Positions 16,379 through 24,273 are shown, counted from the stretch's first letter. The stretch: DNA of 54,020 nucleotides from Actinomycetota bacterium (GCA_027728065.1 JAQBVO010000011.1:1-54020); one strand, 5' to 3'. The notes: a model not told the origin generated them from the sequence alone. Numbers and translations: made by a program.

Positions 16379-17539
16379 CTATGGCAGTGATAGCCAACGT
16401 ACTGATTCGCCAGGGGCAGTGAGAGTTTTAACTACAACGGCAAAGCCCGTTGAATGGGCTAAACCGCGCAACATCGCCGAACCCAAATACTCTTCAACCA
16501 CGAACTGGCCGTCTACTAAGTTACCAATGATTAAACGTGTGAAATCGGCTGGTGCCGTAAGTTCATCACGGGTAATCACCGTTGGAAGATCATCCCGGTT
16601 CTCCCCTAGCATCGCATCGATAACTGGTTGACCCAGTGAGATAAGTGCAACGATGGCAGATTGTGGATTGCCAGGCAGACCAAAGATTGCACTAGTCTGT
16701 GTGCGAGCTAACAACATGGGATGTCCCGGCCGCACTGCAACGGTATCAACGAGAATATCTGCACCGATTTCGGCTAAAGCGTTATGAAGATAGTCGCGCG
16801 GACCTGCTGCCGTACCACCTGTTGTAATGACAATATCGGCGCTAGCACATGCCTGGCGCGCAGCGTTAACTACTAAATCTAACTCATCGGAGATATATAT
16901 AGATGAGATGGTTTCACAGCCCATCTTTTCCAGCCAGCCGGGCAGTTGTGGGCCAAGTGCATCACGAACTAAACCGCGGCTTGGTACTCCAGTTAATTGA
17001 ATCTCATCGCCTAATAAAAGCAGTGCAACTCTTGGTTTTCTAACAACATCTATCGTGTCTAACCCAGCGGCTGCAAGTAAGCCAATCATCGCAGGATTGA
17101 GTTTTGTACCCGCCTTTATTAATAGATCTCCAGCTTTGCACTCGTGAGCTGCGGGGCGGATATCTTGATTCTCAATGGCTTGCCCAGTCAGTACTTTCTC
17201 ATCAACCTGCGCCTTCTCCCAACGGATTATTCCAAATGTGCCATCTGGAATTACCGCTCCCGTTGCAATGCCAACTGCATCACCGGCTTTAAGCGCGCTC
17301 TTCATCGGCATTCCTGCCTTTACTTCACCGATTATTTTCCATGGTCCACTACCTGCAACTGCATATCCATCCATTGCAGATGTTGCATACGTCGGTAAAT
17401 CACAGAGGGCATGTACATCACTTGCTAATACTCGATTGATACCCGCACTTACTGCGATATTGTGCGATGGCAGTGCAGTAAATGATTTCTTGGCAATACC
17501 TCGTGCCGCATCCCAACTACCCTCGATCAATGTGCTCAT
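16379..17539 (-). CDS. moeA: Molybdopterin molybdenumtransferase
   Basis: 386-residue MoeA, inserting molybdate into adenylylated molybdopterin. Evidence: the LPTYATSAMDGYAV motif near residue 50, a VITTGGTAAGPRDYLHNAL nucleotide-binding loop, RPGHPMLLARTQTSAIFGLPGNPQSAI, and a C-terminal domain IV. The loop reads TTGGTAAGPRDY where E. coli-type proteins have SGGVSVGDYD, so it belongs to a divergent MoeA subgroup. The ATG overlaps mobA by 4 nt. Confidence 0.92.
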   Translation of the reverse strand: MSTLIEGSWDAARGIAKKSFTALPSHNIAVSAGINRVLASDVHALCDLPTYATSAMDGYAVAGSGPWKIIGEVKAGMPMKSALKAGDAVGIATGAVIPDGTFGIIRWEKAQVDEKVLTGQAIENQDIRPAAHECKAGDLLIKAGTKLNPAMIGLLAAAGLDTIDVVRKPRVALLLLGDEIQLTGVPSRGLVRDALGPQLPGWLEKMGCETISSIYISDELDLVVNAARQACASADIVITTGGTAAGPRDYLHNALAEIGADILVDTVAVRPGHPMLLARTQTSAIFGLPGNPQSAIVALISLGQPVIDAMLGENRDDLPTVITRDELTAPADFTRLIIGNLVDGQFVVEEYLGSAMLRGLAHSTGFAVVVKTLTAPGESVRWLSLP

Positions 17540-18138
17540 AGCGCTTCATTATCGGCTACTTGGGCATCAAAAGCGATTGCCCGATCTAAATCAGCCTGGG
17601 TATCGATATCTAGTAGCGCTCGCGCTACTTCATCGCTCATTAAAACCTCTTGAACCCTCAGATGCGATATCAACTCTTTCATCGACTTTCCATCGACCTC
17701 GCCCATTTCGGCAAATGCTCGCTCAAGAGATTCAACGCGATAGAGGGCAGCAAGCGGCTGTTTAAATCCCTTGTCATCGACATACATCACAGCATCATCG
17801 TGGGCTCGCATGTAGTTTAATAGATTAATAACACGTGGTGGCGCAAAGGGCATATCGGTAGCGATGAGTGCAACCATGTGCGACGCGGCGATATCTAGGC
17901 CGGCTTTTAAAGCTGCCACTGGTCCACCACCCATCGGTTTTTCAACCACACACAGATACTGTGAACTATAAATATTTGGATCTGGCCCAACGATAATAAT
18001 CTCAAACCCTTTTGGAATAGATCTGAGAATACGTGCAATCAAAGATTCGCCACCGATTAGCGCGGCAGATTTATCAGAGCCAAAACGTGTACTGGTCCCA
18101 CCGCTTAAGATTATGACGCTCGCGCTTTTAGATTGCAC
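17536..18138 (-). CDS. mobA: Molybdenum cofactor guanylyltransferase (MobA-like)
   Basis: 200-residue nucleotidyltransferase adding GMP to Mo-molybdopterin to build MGD, the cofactor form used by formate dehydrogenase. It shows the NTP-binding signature IILSGGTSTRFGSDKSAALIGG, VGPDPN, EKPMGGGPVAALKAGL and ALIATDMPFAPP. The GTG start at 18138 is preceded 6 nt upstream by TATCCT and has no Shine-Dalgarno. It is first in a mobA-moeA unit. Its presence fits a bis-MGD enzyme, the FdhA encoded nearby. Confidence 0.9.
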   Translation of the reverse strand: MQSKSASVIILSGGTSTRFGSDKSAALIGGESLIARILRSIPKGFEIIIVGPDPNIYSSQYLCVVEKPMGGGPVAALKAGLDIAASHMVALIATDMPFAPPRVINLLNYMRAHDDAVMYVDDKGFKQPLAALYRVESLERAFAEMGEVDGKSMKELISHLRVQEVLMSDEVARALLDIDTQADLDRAIAFDAQVADNEAL

Positions 18139-18143
18139 ATGGC

Positions 18144-18149
18144 TAGGAT
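18144..18149 (+). promoter_or_regulatory. Metallophosphoesterase leaderless -10 box
   Basis: TAGGAT on the plus strand, 7 nt before ATG 18157. It nearly coincides with the mobA -10 on the other strand. Confidence 0.5.
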
Positions 18150-18150
18150 A
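18145..18150 (-). promoter_or_regulatory. mobA leaderless -10 box
   Basis: TATCCT on the minus strand, 6 nt before GTG 18138. It shares five of its six base pairs with the opposing metallophosphoesterase -10. Confidence 0.5.
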
Positions 18151-18156
18151 GTGACC

Positions 18157-19713
18157 ATGGGATATGCCCCGGGTGAAGCCAACGAACTGGGTTGGCGGGA
18201 TTTAGTTGTACAGGCCGATCAGCCTCATATCGGCCATCGCTTTCCCACAACCAGTATCCCGCTTCTTCTGCTGCATCACTTATCTGATCTGCATGTATGT
18301 GATGCTCAGTCTCCAACACGGCCTGAGTATTTAGATCGATGGGCCGATCCCGATAGTCCAATCCGTAAAGAAGTTGGCACCATCGGGACATATCGTCCCC
18401 ACGCGATGCTCTCACCACATGTTGTAGAGGCAATGGTTCAATCGCTCAATAAAATTACGCGCGGACCGCTCTCTGGCCATGAGATCAATGGAGCGATTAT
18501 TACTGGCGATACCACCGATAATGCGCAGTTCAATGAGGTCAGCTGGTACTTAGCTCTATTAGATGGCTTGGAGTTTCGCCCCGACTCTGGCGATTACGAA
18601 AAGTATGAGGGCGTAATCGATGATGGTGCCGATCACTATGACCTTCGATATTGGCACCCGCATGGAACACCTGCAGGAAAAGTCGATGATGATGCTCGGG
18701 CTAAATATGGCTTCCCAGTCGTACCAAATCTTTTAAACAACGTGCGCACAGTATTTAAAGCTACTGGACTTAAATTCCCTTGGTATGCAGTGCACGGTAA
18801 CCATGATGCACTACTGCAAGGAACGGTCGCTCCCGAACCAAACATTAATGGCGAGATGATTGGTAATAAGCGCTATACCGGATTGCCCTCAAATGTGAAC
18901 TTGGCCGAAGTACTAGCTAGCTTTCAAGAGGTCGGTCCTGCAGGTTATCCGCCAGCATCTGATGCCCCCTTTACGCAGGTAACTGCAGATATCCAGCGCC
19001 GCGCAGTAGAGCGCGGTGAGTACGCTGCAATGCACATGGCTGCCCCAGGTCTGCCAAAGGGGCATGGCTTTACGCAGGAGAATGTCGATAAGAAACATAT
19101 GTATTACGCCACATATATCGGTGCGGTAAAACTCATTGTTATCGATAGCGTCAATCACTTTGGCGGTTGGCAGGGATCTCTAGATGTCGAACAGTTTGAA
19201 TGGTTGGAGCAAGAGATCGCATCCTCGGATAGACCTGTAATTCTTGCCTCTCACCATCCGCTCAACACAATGTTTAACAGTTACGCTCCCTTTGGCAGAA
19301 GGGTTTGCCTCGAAGAGATTAAAGAGATGTTGCTGCGTTATCCCAATCTGATTGCCTGGTTTGCCGGGCATGAACACCGTCATCATATTGAGTGGGTTGG
19401 TGCCCAGGAAGAGGTGCGCGGCTTCTGGCATATTGAAACCGCCTCGCATGCCGACTGGCCGCAACAATCACGTGCTATCGAAATTGTCCGTGATGGGGCT
19501 GGAGATATCTACTTTGGCTTGAGCATCATTGATCATGCAGGTGGGTGCGATTATGGCGATGCGAAGGAGCCAGTTGATATCGCCGCCCTTTCCAGACTTT
19601 TAAGTGCAAACATCTGGCAAAAGCGGCCTGAACTAGGTAGCGGCCATGATATTCACTGGTGGAGCGGACGGGCTCAAGATAGAAATGTGATACTGAAGAT
19701 AAATAAACGTTAA
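18157..19713 (+). CDS. Metallophosphoesterase, large actinobacterial (TIGR03767-like) type
   Basis: 518-residue calcineurin-like phosphoesterase. Metal-binding motifs: LHHLSDLHVCDAQ (D-x-H), ITGDTTDN (GDxxD/N-like), VHGNHDALLQG (GNHD), ILASHHPLN and FAGHEHRH. I see no signal peptide or membrane segment, so it is probably cytoplasmic. The start was chosen at ATG 18157 because TAGGAT stands 7 nt before it; in-frame starts at 18133 and 18139 would run into the mobA start. Substrate is unknown. The stop shares a TTAA with convergent mgtC. The subfamily label comes from overall resemblance, so treat it as probable. Confidence 0.8.
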   Translation: MGYAPGEANELGWRDLVVQADQPHIGHRFPTTSIPLLLLHHLSDLHVCDAQSPTRPEYLDRWADPDSPIRKEVGTIGTYRPHAMLSPHVVEAMVQSLNKITRGPLSGHEINGAIITGDTTDNAQFNEVSWYLALLDGLEFRPDSGDYEKYEGVIDDGADHYDLRYWHPHGTPAGKVDDDARAKYGFPVVPNLLNNVRTVFKATGLKFPWYAVHGNHDALLQGTVAPEPNINGEMIGNKRYTGLPSNVNLAEVLASFQEVGPAGYPPASDAPFTQVTADIQRRAVERGEYAAMHMAAPGLPKGHGFTQENVDKKHMYYATYIGAVKLIVIDSVNHFGGWQGSLDVEQFEWLEQEIASSDRPVILASHHPLNTMFNSYAPFGRRVCLEEIKEMLLRYPNLIAWFAGHEHRHHIEWVGAQEEVRGFWHIETASHADWPQQSRAIEIVRDGAGDIYFGLSIIDHAGGCDYGDAKEPVDIAALSRLLSANIWQKRPELGSGHDIHWWSGRAQDRNVILKINKR

Positions 19714-20168
19714 GCGTCGCCGCGGTTAAATGATTTCTCAATAACATGTGTTGATCTCAAGATGATAAGAATAACCAAAGTCAATCCAGCGCCAGCAATT
19801 TGAAAACCCAAACCAACTGCAACGCCAACGGCGGCCGTTGAAAATACGGTTGCCGCTGTTGTTACGCCCTGAATTCCAGTTGTGTGTTTATCGGTAAAGA
19901 TTAAACCGGCACCAAGAAAGCCAATGCCTGTAATGATGGCGTGAAGGGCTCGAGTTGGATCTCCGAACTGCGCGTTAGCTCCAACAACGGCTCCGATTGC
20001 AACGACCGCTGCAGAGGCCGATCCCACCAAGGCCATAGTTCGGGGGCCGGCCGATTTACCGGCACGGTCGCGCTCCCAGCCGATAAGGGAGCCCAAGATA
20101 GCTGCGATACTTGCATCGATAATGACTGAGAACTGCACCCAGATATCGATTGAATGAAGATCAATCAT
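19710..20168 (-). CDS. MgtC/SapB family membrane protein
   Basis: 152-residue inner-membrane protein. The family hallmark is ASIAAILGSLIGWERDRAGKSAGPRTMALVGSAS, followed by GIGFLGAGLIF and hydrophobic helices to the C-terminus. The frame is open to 20300, but ATG 20168 (MIDLHSIDIWVQ) fits the family N-terminus and has TAGAAT exactly 7 nt upstream. MgtC-type proteins are associated with Mg2+ limitation or envelope stress; the role here is not evident from neighbours. Stop codon overlaps the metallophosphoesterase stop by 4 bp. Confidence 0.88.
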   Translation of the reverse strand: MIDLHSIDIWVQFSVIIDASIAAILGSLIGWERDRAGKSAGPRTMALVGSASAAVVAIGAVVGANAQFGDPTRALHAIITGIGFLGAGLIFTDKHTTGIQGVTTAATVFSTAAVGVAVGLGFQIAGAGLTLVILIILRSTHVIEKSFNRGDA

Positions 20169-20175
20169 GTGGCTA

Positions 20176-20181
20176 ATTCTA
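20176..20181 (-). promoter_or_regulatory. mgtC leaderless -10 box
   Basis: TAGAAT on the minus strand, 7 nt before ATG 20168. The 95-bp divergent spacer (20169-20263) also holds a plus-strand TAGAAT at 20218-20223 that may serve the methyltransferase gene; no convincing -35 is visible for it. Confidence 0.5.
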
Positions 20182-20263
20182 CGGTTTTTTTGAGCAAAAC
20201 TCCACATTATTGGGCTATAGAATAAACCTCTATACCAACTGCCAAGGCGATTCGAGAGTGAAA

Positions 20264-21142
20264 ATGTCAGCGATCTATGAAGCGTTAGAGAAAGCAACAC
20301 TTACCTCCGATGGTGCAATGGGTACGATGTTGCAAGCGCGCGGCTTAACCGATGGTGGTGCGCCAGAGTTATGGAACGTTGAAAAACCTGAAGAGATTGA
20401 GGCTGTACTTGAGGCATATGCAGCTGCAGGTTCAAATTTTATTACAACCAATACTTTTGGTGGCACACGTGGTCGACTGGCTATGCATGGTTTAGAAGAG
20501 CGTCTCTTTGAGCTCAATAAAGCTGGCGCACAAATAGCGCGAAGAGTTGCCGATCGTCACCCAGGTTGCTTTGTCATGGGTGATATCGGACCTTCGGGAG
20601 ATTTAATGGAGCCAATGGGGACGATGAGCGTTGAAAGTGGACAGGCTCTATTTGCCGAACAGATTCGCGGGCTAGTCGCCGGTGGCATCGATGCAATTTT
20701 GATTGAAACGATGTCGGATTTGGGCGAAGTTGAGGCTGCGATAAAGGCGGCACAAGAAGTTGCACCCAATCTTCCAATTATTGCAACGATGAGTTTTGAT
20801 ACTAATCTGCGAACAATGATGGGCGTAAAGCCGGCAATGGCGGTACAACAATTAGCCACGCTCGGTGTGCGCATCATCGGTGCTAACTGTGGTCGTGGCA
20901 CAGATGAGATGGCTGTAATCGCTCAAGATATGGTCAATGCCAGACCAGAGGGCGTATTTATTATTACTCAATCAAATGCCGGTCTGCCAAAGCTTCAAGG
21001 CGATGAGTTTATTTATGATGGAACTCCCGAAGAGTTAGGAAAGTATGCAGCTCAGATGAAGGCGATGGGTGTCAATATCGTTGGCTCTTGTTGTGGCTCA
21101 TCCCCTGCCCATACTGCAGCAATCCATGCATCTATCGGATAA
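20264..21142 (+). CDS. Homocysteine/betaine-type S-methyltransferase (MetH N-terminal domain-like)
   Basis: 292-residue zinc methyltransferase barrel (COG0646). Zn ligands are C209 (GANCGRG) and C276, C277 (GSCCGSS). Other motifs are SDGAMGTMLQ at the N-terminus, TTNTFGGTRGRL and ILIETMSDLGEVEAAIKAA. It lacks the folate, B12 and reactivation domains of MetH. Candidate methyl donors are betaine, S-methylmethionine or a methyl-corrinoid protein. Given the DMG dehydrogenase and corrinoid activator in the same window, a betaine- or corrinoid-linked role is attractive but inferred. ATG 20264 was chosen because GAGAG precedes it and the family sequence begins there; a TTG at 20210 is in frame but adds unrelated residues. 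Confidence 0.85.
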   Translation: MSAIYEALEKATLTSDGAMGTMLQARGLTDGGAPELWNVEKPEEIEAVLEAYAAAGSNFITTNTFGGTRGRLAMHGLEERLFELNKAGAQIARRVADRHPGCFVMGDIGPSGDLMEPMGTMSVESGQALFAEQIRGLVAGGIDAILIETMSDLGEVEAAIKAAQEVAPNLPIIATMSFDTNLRTMMGVKPAMAVQQLATLGVRIIGANCGRGTDEMAVIAQDMVNARPEGVFIITQSNAGLPKLQGDEFIYDGTPEELGKYAAQMKAMGVNIVGSCCGSSPAHTAAIHASIG

Positions 21143-21151
21143 AAGTGCAGA

Positions 21152-22060
21152 GTGAACTTTAATAAGGTCATTCTCTACTACGGCTTTGTACCGATCTTAG
21201 ATCCGGTAGCTGTGAAGTTATGGCAAACGAGCTTATGTGAATCGCTCAATATCAAGGGGCGTATCTTGATTGCACCTCATGGGATTAATGGAACTCTCGG
21301 CGGACATATGGATGATATTAAGAAATACATCAAAAACACACGACAATATCCAGAGTTTAAACGGATTGACTTTAAATGGTCGCAAGGTTCTGGAAATGAT
21401 TTTCCCAAGTTAAAGATTAAGGTCAAAGATGAACTCGTTGCCTTTGGAAATCCCGGCGAGATTAAAGTCAACGAAAACGGCGTTATTGGCGGCGGAGTAC
21501 ACCTTCGCCCTGAAGAGGTCAATAAATTAGTTGATGAGCGCGGCGGGGATGTAGTCTTTTTCGATGGACGCAACGCCTTTGAGGCAAAAGTCGGACGGTT
21601 CAAAGATGCCGTCGTACCAGATATCACAACTTCTCATGGGTTTGTTAAAGAGATTGAAAGTGGCAAGTACGACGATTTAAAAGATAAGCCGATTATTACC
21701 TACTGCACAGGTGGAATTCGTTGTGAGATTTTGTCGGTCGTGATGAAAAACCGCGGTTTTAAAGAGGTCTATCAAGTTAAGGGTGGGATTGTCCGTTATG
21801 GCAACACCTTTGGAGATGATGGTTTATGGGAAGGCTCTTTGTACACCTTTGATGATCGCTTGACTATTGATTTTAGCGATCACACCAAGTTAATTGGCCA
21901 GTGCGCCCATTGCAATGGAGCGACAAAAGAGTTTAGAAACTGCCAAAAAGCCGAGTGTCATCAACTAGTTCTACTTTGCGACTCCTGTTATGAGTCGCAC
22001 TTAGATCGGCCCTGCAAGCATGATCGCGAGATAAAGCGCAACCGCGAACTTATTGGTTAA
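21152..22060 (+). CDS. trhO: tRNA uridine(34) hydroxylase, rhodanese-like (TrhO/UPF0176)
   Basis: 302-residue UPF0176 protein. It has an N-terminal ferredoxin-like fold (ILIAPHGINGTLGG near residue 40), a central rhodanese domain with active-site Cys185 (TYCTGGIRCE), VYQVKGGIVRYG, and a C-terminal Cys-rich zinc-type tail (CAHC, CDSC). TrhO homologues hydroxylate U34 of tRNAs using O2. The start is GTG, 9 nt after the methyltransferase stop, so the two are probably co-transcribed. Its stop shares TTAA with the convergent small membrane protein. Confidence 0.93.
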   Translation: MNFNKVILYYGFVPILDPVAVKLWQTSLCESLNIKGRILIAPHGINGTLGGHMDDIKKYIKNTRQYPEFKRIDFKWSQGSGNDFPKLKIKVKDELVAFGNPGEIKVNENGVIGGGVHLRPEEVNKLVDERGGDVVFFDGRNAFEAKVGRFKDAVVPDITTSHGFVKEIESGKYDDLKDKPIITYCTGGIRCEILSVVMKNRGFKEVYQVKGGIVRYGNTFGDDGLWEGSLYTFDDRLTIDFSDHTKLIGQCAHCNGATKEFRNCQKAECHQLVLLCDSCYESHLDRPCKHDREIKRNRELIG

Positions 22061-22404
22061 TCTACTCGCTTGGTCTGGCGCCAGTGGTAAAGATAGAGCG
22101 GGGTTGCAACGGCAAATGTAATCAATGATTGCAACATTGACTTTATTGCTCTGCGCTGCTCGTACGACTCTTGTTGTGCAAGGGCTGCGACATTTGGCTT
22201 AACAGCAGGTGTTGCATAAGGGTCTATATAAGCAGGATCTGGTAAGAAAGAGCCCATGAGACCGCTAATAAAACTGATAACAGAGAAGAGAACGACCATC
22301 AGCGTAATCAAGCAGACGGCGTAGAGATAGAGAGATTTCCAATCGACACCAGTGCGCACTACCGACTCTGCCTTTTTTACAACTGCCTTCTTTGCTACTG
22401 CCAT
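22057..22404 (-). CDS. Small two-TM membrane protein, unknown function
   Basis: 115-residue protein I do not recognise. A Lys-rich N-terminus (MAVAKKAVVKKAES) leads to a hydrophobic segment at about 27-55, a Pro/Ala-rich loop, and a second hydrophobic segment near 90-105 ending in HWRQTKRVD. That predicts two membrane helices, probably with both ends inside. A strong Shine-Dalgarno (GGAGGAG, 5 nt spacing) supports a real, well-translated gene. Immediately upstream on the same strand lies the SIS-isomerase relic. Confidence 0.7.
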   Translation of the reverse strand: MAVAKKAVVKKAESVVRTGVDWKSLYLYAVCLITLMVVLFSVISFISGLMGSFLPDPAYIDPYATPAVKPNVAALAQQESYEQRRAIKSMLQSLITFAVATPLYLYHWRQTKRVD

Positions 22405-22424
22405 ATCAACTCCTCCGCTTGTTA

Positions 22425-22553
22425 TTAGTGAGTAAGAGTGACTTTACTAAGATCTTCAGGTACATCTGGATTATAGCCCGATGCGACTGCGAATTCGAGT
22501 GCAAAACGCTGCAAAACAATTGCATCAACCAAACTAGAAACTATCTCAGCATC
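22425..22553 (-). pseudogene. C-terminal relic of an SIS-domain sugar isomerase (GlmS/AgaS-like)
   Basis: In the 213-bp spacer between the small membrane protein and the kinase, one minus-strand frame reads 42 codons ending with QRFALEFAVASGYNPDVP and then EDLSKVTLTH before TAA. This matches the conserved last helix and tail of SIS-type aminosugar isomerases/deaminases (compare the GlmS ending, ...DVDQPRNLAKSVTVE). Just upstream the frame meets TGA at 22554-22556, and only about 60 bp remain before the kinase start, so the rest of the gene is gone. It sits beside an aminosugar-kinase-like gene, a plausible functional partner. I infer a decayed gene and not a live small ORF. Confidence 0.72.
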
Positions 22554-22604
22554 TCAGTTGGAACCAGCGGCTTTATGCTCCTATCATCTCATAACAAAAT
22601 AAAC

Positions 22605-22610
22605 TATTCT
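22605..22610 (+). promoter_or_regulatory. BadF-type kinase leaderless -10 box
   Basis: TATTCT on the plus strand, 7 nt before ATG 22618, with no Shine-Dalgarno. Confidence 0.5.
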
Positions 22611-22617
22611 TACGCCC

Positions 22618-23529
22618 ATGGTACTGAGCGTCGATTTGGGACAGTCAGGTACTCGTATTCGCTTAGGTGAGCGGACAATTAACTCAACTCGAGGTAAGTT
22701 AGCAGGAGAACAGCCACTACCTGCACTGCGTGCAGTCTTTGAATCAGTGGAGAGTTTATCGTGCGATGTCGTCGCACTCTCCTGCACAGGATTTGGTGGC
22801 CTTGTCACGGATCCAGCGCCTTTTGCCGAATTGTGCAAAGAGTTTTTTAACGCAGAAAGGGTTGCAGTAATAGACGATGGATTTGCTGGATTTATCGGTG
22901 CCCTTGGCGGAGCAAATGGCGTAGTTCTTTCGATTGGTGGTGGTGTTGTATCTGTAGGTGGCCGTAATACAAAGTTTGCACATCGGGATGGATTAGGTAG
23001 CACCTTTGGAGATGAGGGCGGTGGATTCTGGCTTGGAAAGTTGGGAATAACCAAGGCGTTAGGTGTGCGACAAGGTCGAGGTGATGATCAAAGGTTATTG
23101 CAAGCACTGGCCCAACAACTCATTGCCTATGACGAGCTTCAGTCCAAAAATGGTTCTGATGCTGCAACGCTTGCGATTACATCGGCTCAGGCGCTACTCG
23201 ATGCTGCAGATGGTGGGGTTGCAACTGCGATAAAAATCCGCGATGAGGGTGCGGCATTGTTAGCACAAACCGTAGTCGCAACATGGATTGGTGCTGGTGG
23301 CTCAGATGCTGAGAATTTAGAGATTGCAGTACAGGGCGGACCCTCTGCAAATAAGAGTTACGTTAAGGCTATAGAGAGCTCTATCCGTACAAAGCTGCCA
23401 AATGCCCAGTTTGTAAATGCCCGTGGAGATAATTTAGATGGTGCTAGATGGATTGCAATAAACATGCCCGCTGATGCACCACCATTACTTCAATGGGCAC
23501 ACAATACTTCTACCGCGGCGAAGCAATAA
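22618..23529 (+). CDS. BadF/BadG/BcrA/BcrD-family sugar kinase (N-acetylglucosamine kinase-like)
   Basis: 303-residue ASKHA-fold kinase: VLSVDLGQSGTRIRL (phosphate 1), VVLSIGGGVVSVGGR, and DGLGSTFGDEGGGFWLGKLGI, the typical BadF/NAGK block, then a Gly-rich adenosine site AVQGGPSANKSY. The family includes N-acetylglucosamine/glucosamine kinases used in cell-wall sugar salvage. The neighbouring SIS-isomerase relic supports an aminosugar role and hints that the downstream isomerase step was lost or moved. The 3' end overlaps the convergent lysE gene by 20 bp. Confidence 0.82.
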   Translation: MVLSVDLGQSGTRIRLGERTINSTRGKLAGEQPLPALRAVFESVESLSCDVVALSCTGFGGLVTDPAPFAELCKEFFNAERVAVIDDGFAGFIGALGGANGVVLSIGGGVVSVGGRNTKFAHRDGLGSTFGDEGGGFWLGKLGITKALGVRQGRGDDQRLLQALAQQLIAYDELQSKNGSDAATLAITSAQALLDAADGGVATAIKIRDEGAALLAQTVVATWIGAGGSDAENLEIAVQGGPSANKSYVKAIESSIRTKLPNAQFVNARGDNLDGARWIAINMPADAPPLLQWAHNTSTAAKQ

Positions 23530-24145
23530 GCAAAGTTACAGCAAGAAAGAGAATTCCAAGAGCAGAAAAAGCGGTTAATGCGCGACGTACTTTGGGCCTA
23601 GCTAAAGTAGTGGTAGCCCTACCAATCATATGGACAAGAAATGAATACCATGATGCCGATGTCATGGCTTGAACGATGGACAATAGGAATATCCCCCACC
23701 CTAAATTGAAATCAGCGGGTACAAATGCAGGGATAAATGCCACAGCAAAGACGGCTGCTTTAGCATTTGTTAAATTCGTTATCAAACCTAAGCGAAATGC
23801 TGAGATAAATCCAGTTGTCACCTCTCCTTGATAATCAAACTTTCCAAACTCCTGACGTAGCGACCAAAGGGTTTGGAGCGCTAAGAATGTTAAAAAGCCG
23901 ACACCTGCGAATTTAAGTAGGTTATATGCACTCTGTGATCGAGCGAATATCTGAGATAGTCCAACGGCCGATGCAGCCCCCCAAATAATCAGCGCGCTAC
24001 TGGTTCCAATTAAAGTTGTATATGCAGTTTTTGAGCCACCAACGATTGCTTGACGCAGAATCATCGCAACGGTTTGTCCAGGCACAAGGGCCAGCAAAAA
24101 GGCAGTTGCAATGAAGGCGGGAAGAATCTGTAGCAAAGAAACCAT
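23510..24145 (-). CDS. LysE/RhtB-family amino-acid exporter
   Basis: 211-residue membrane protein with about six hydrophobic helices. The N-terminal family motif appears as LALVPGQTVAMILRQAIVGG (usually PGP), with GVGFLTFLALQTLW and GLITNLTNAKAAVF in the middle. It probably exports an amino acid or related metabolite; the substrate is unknown. The ATG lies only 3 nt after the mature 3' end of tRNA-Glu, with no room for a ribosome-binding site, so its mRNA may be released by tRNA 3' processing. Confidence 0.87.
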   Translation of the reverse strand: MVSLLQILPAFIATAFLLALVPGQTVAMILRQAIVGGSKTAYTTLIGTSSALIIWGAASAVGLSQIFARSQSAYNLLKFAGVGFLTFLALQTLWSLRQEFGKFDYQGEVTTGFISAFRLGLITNLTNAKAAVFAVAFIPAFVPADFNLGWGIFLLSIVQAMTSASWYSFLVHMIGRATTTLARPKVRRALTAFSALGILFLAVTLLIASPR

Positions 24146-24148
24146 ACG

Positions 24149-24221
24149 TAGCCCCGAAGGGATTCGAACCCTCGTAGCTGACTTGAGAAGCCAGAGTCCT
24201 AGGCCGCTAGACGACGGGGCC
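24149..24221 (-). tRNA. tRNA-Glu (anticodon CTC)
   Basis: 73-nt cloverleaf. Acceptor GGCCCCG pairs with CGGGGCT (G-U at the first pair), discriminator A, T-loop TTCGAAT. The anticodon arm is CTGGC-TTCTCAA-GTCAG with CTC at positions 34-36. CCA is not encoded. It lies between tRNA-Gln and lysE. Confidence 0.97.
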
Positions 24222-24273
24222 GTGCCTGTTAATCTTTTTTTAACTAGGACAAAACATATTTAGTTGTATTTCG

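Noticed and set aside
18133-18156. Upstream starts for the metallophosphoesterase
   Set aside because: They would place its start over the mobA start codon; the -10 spacing supports ATG 18157.
20210-20263. Upstream TTG start for the homocysteine methyltransferase
   Set aside because: The extra 18 residues do not resemble the family, the region holds a putative -10 box, and ATG 20264 has a GAGAG motif before it.
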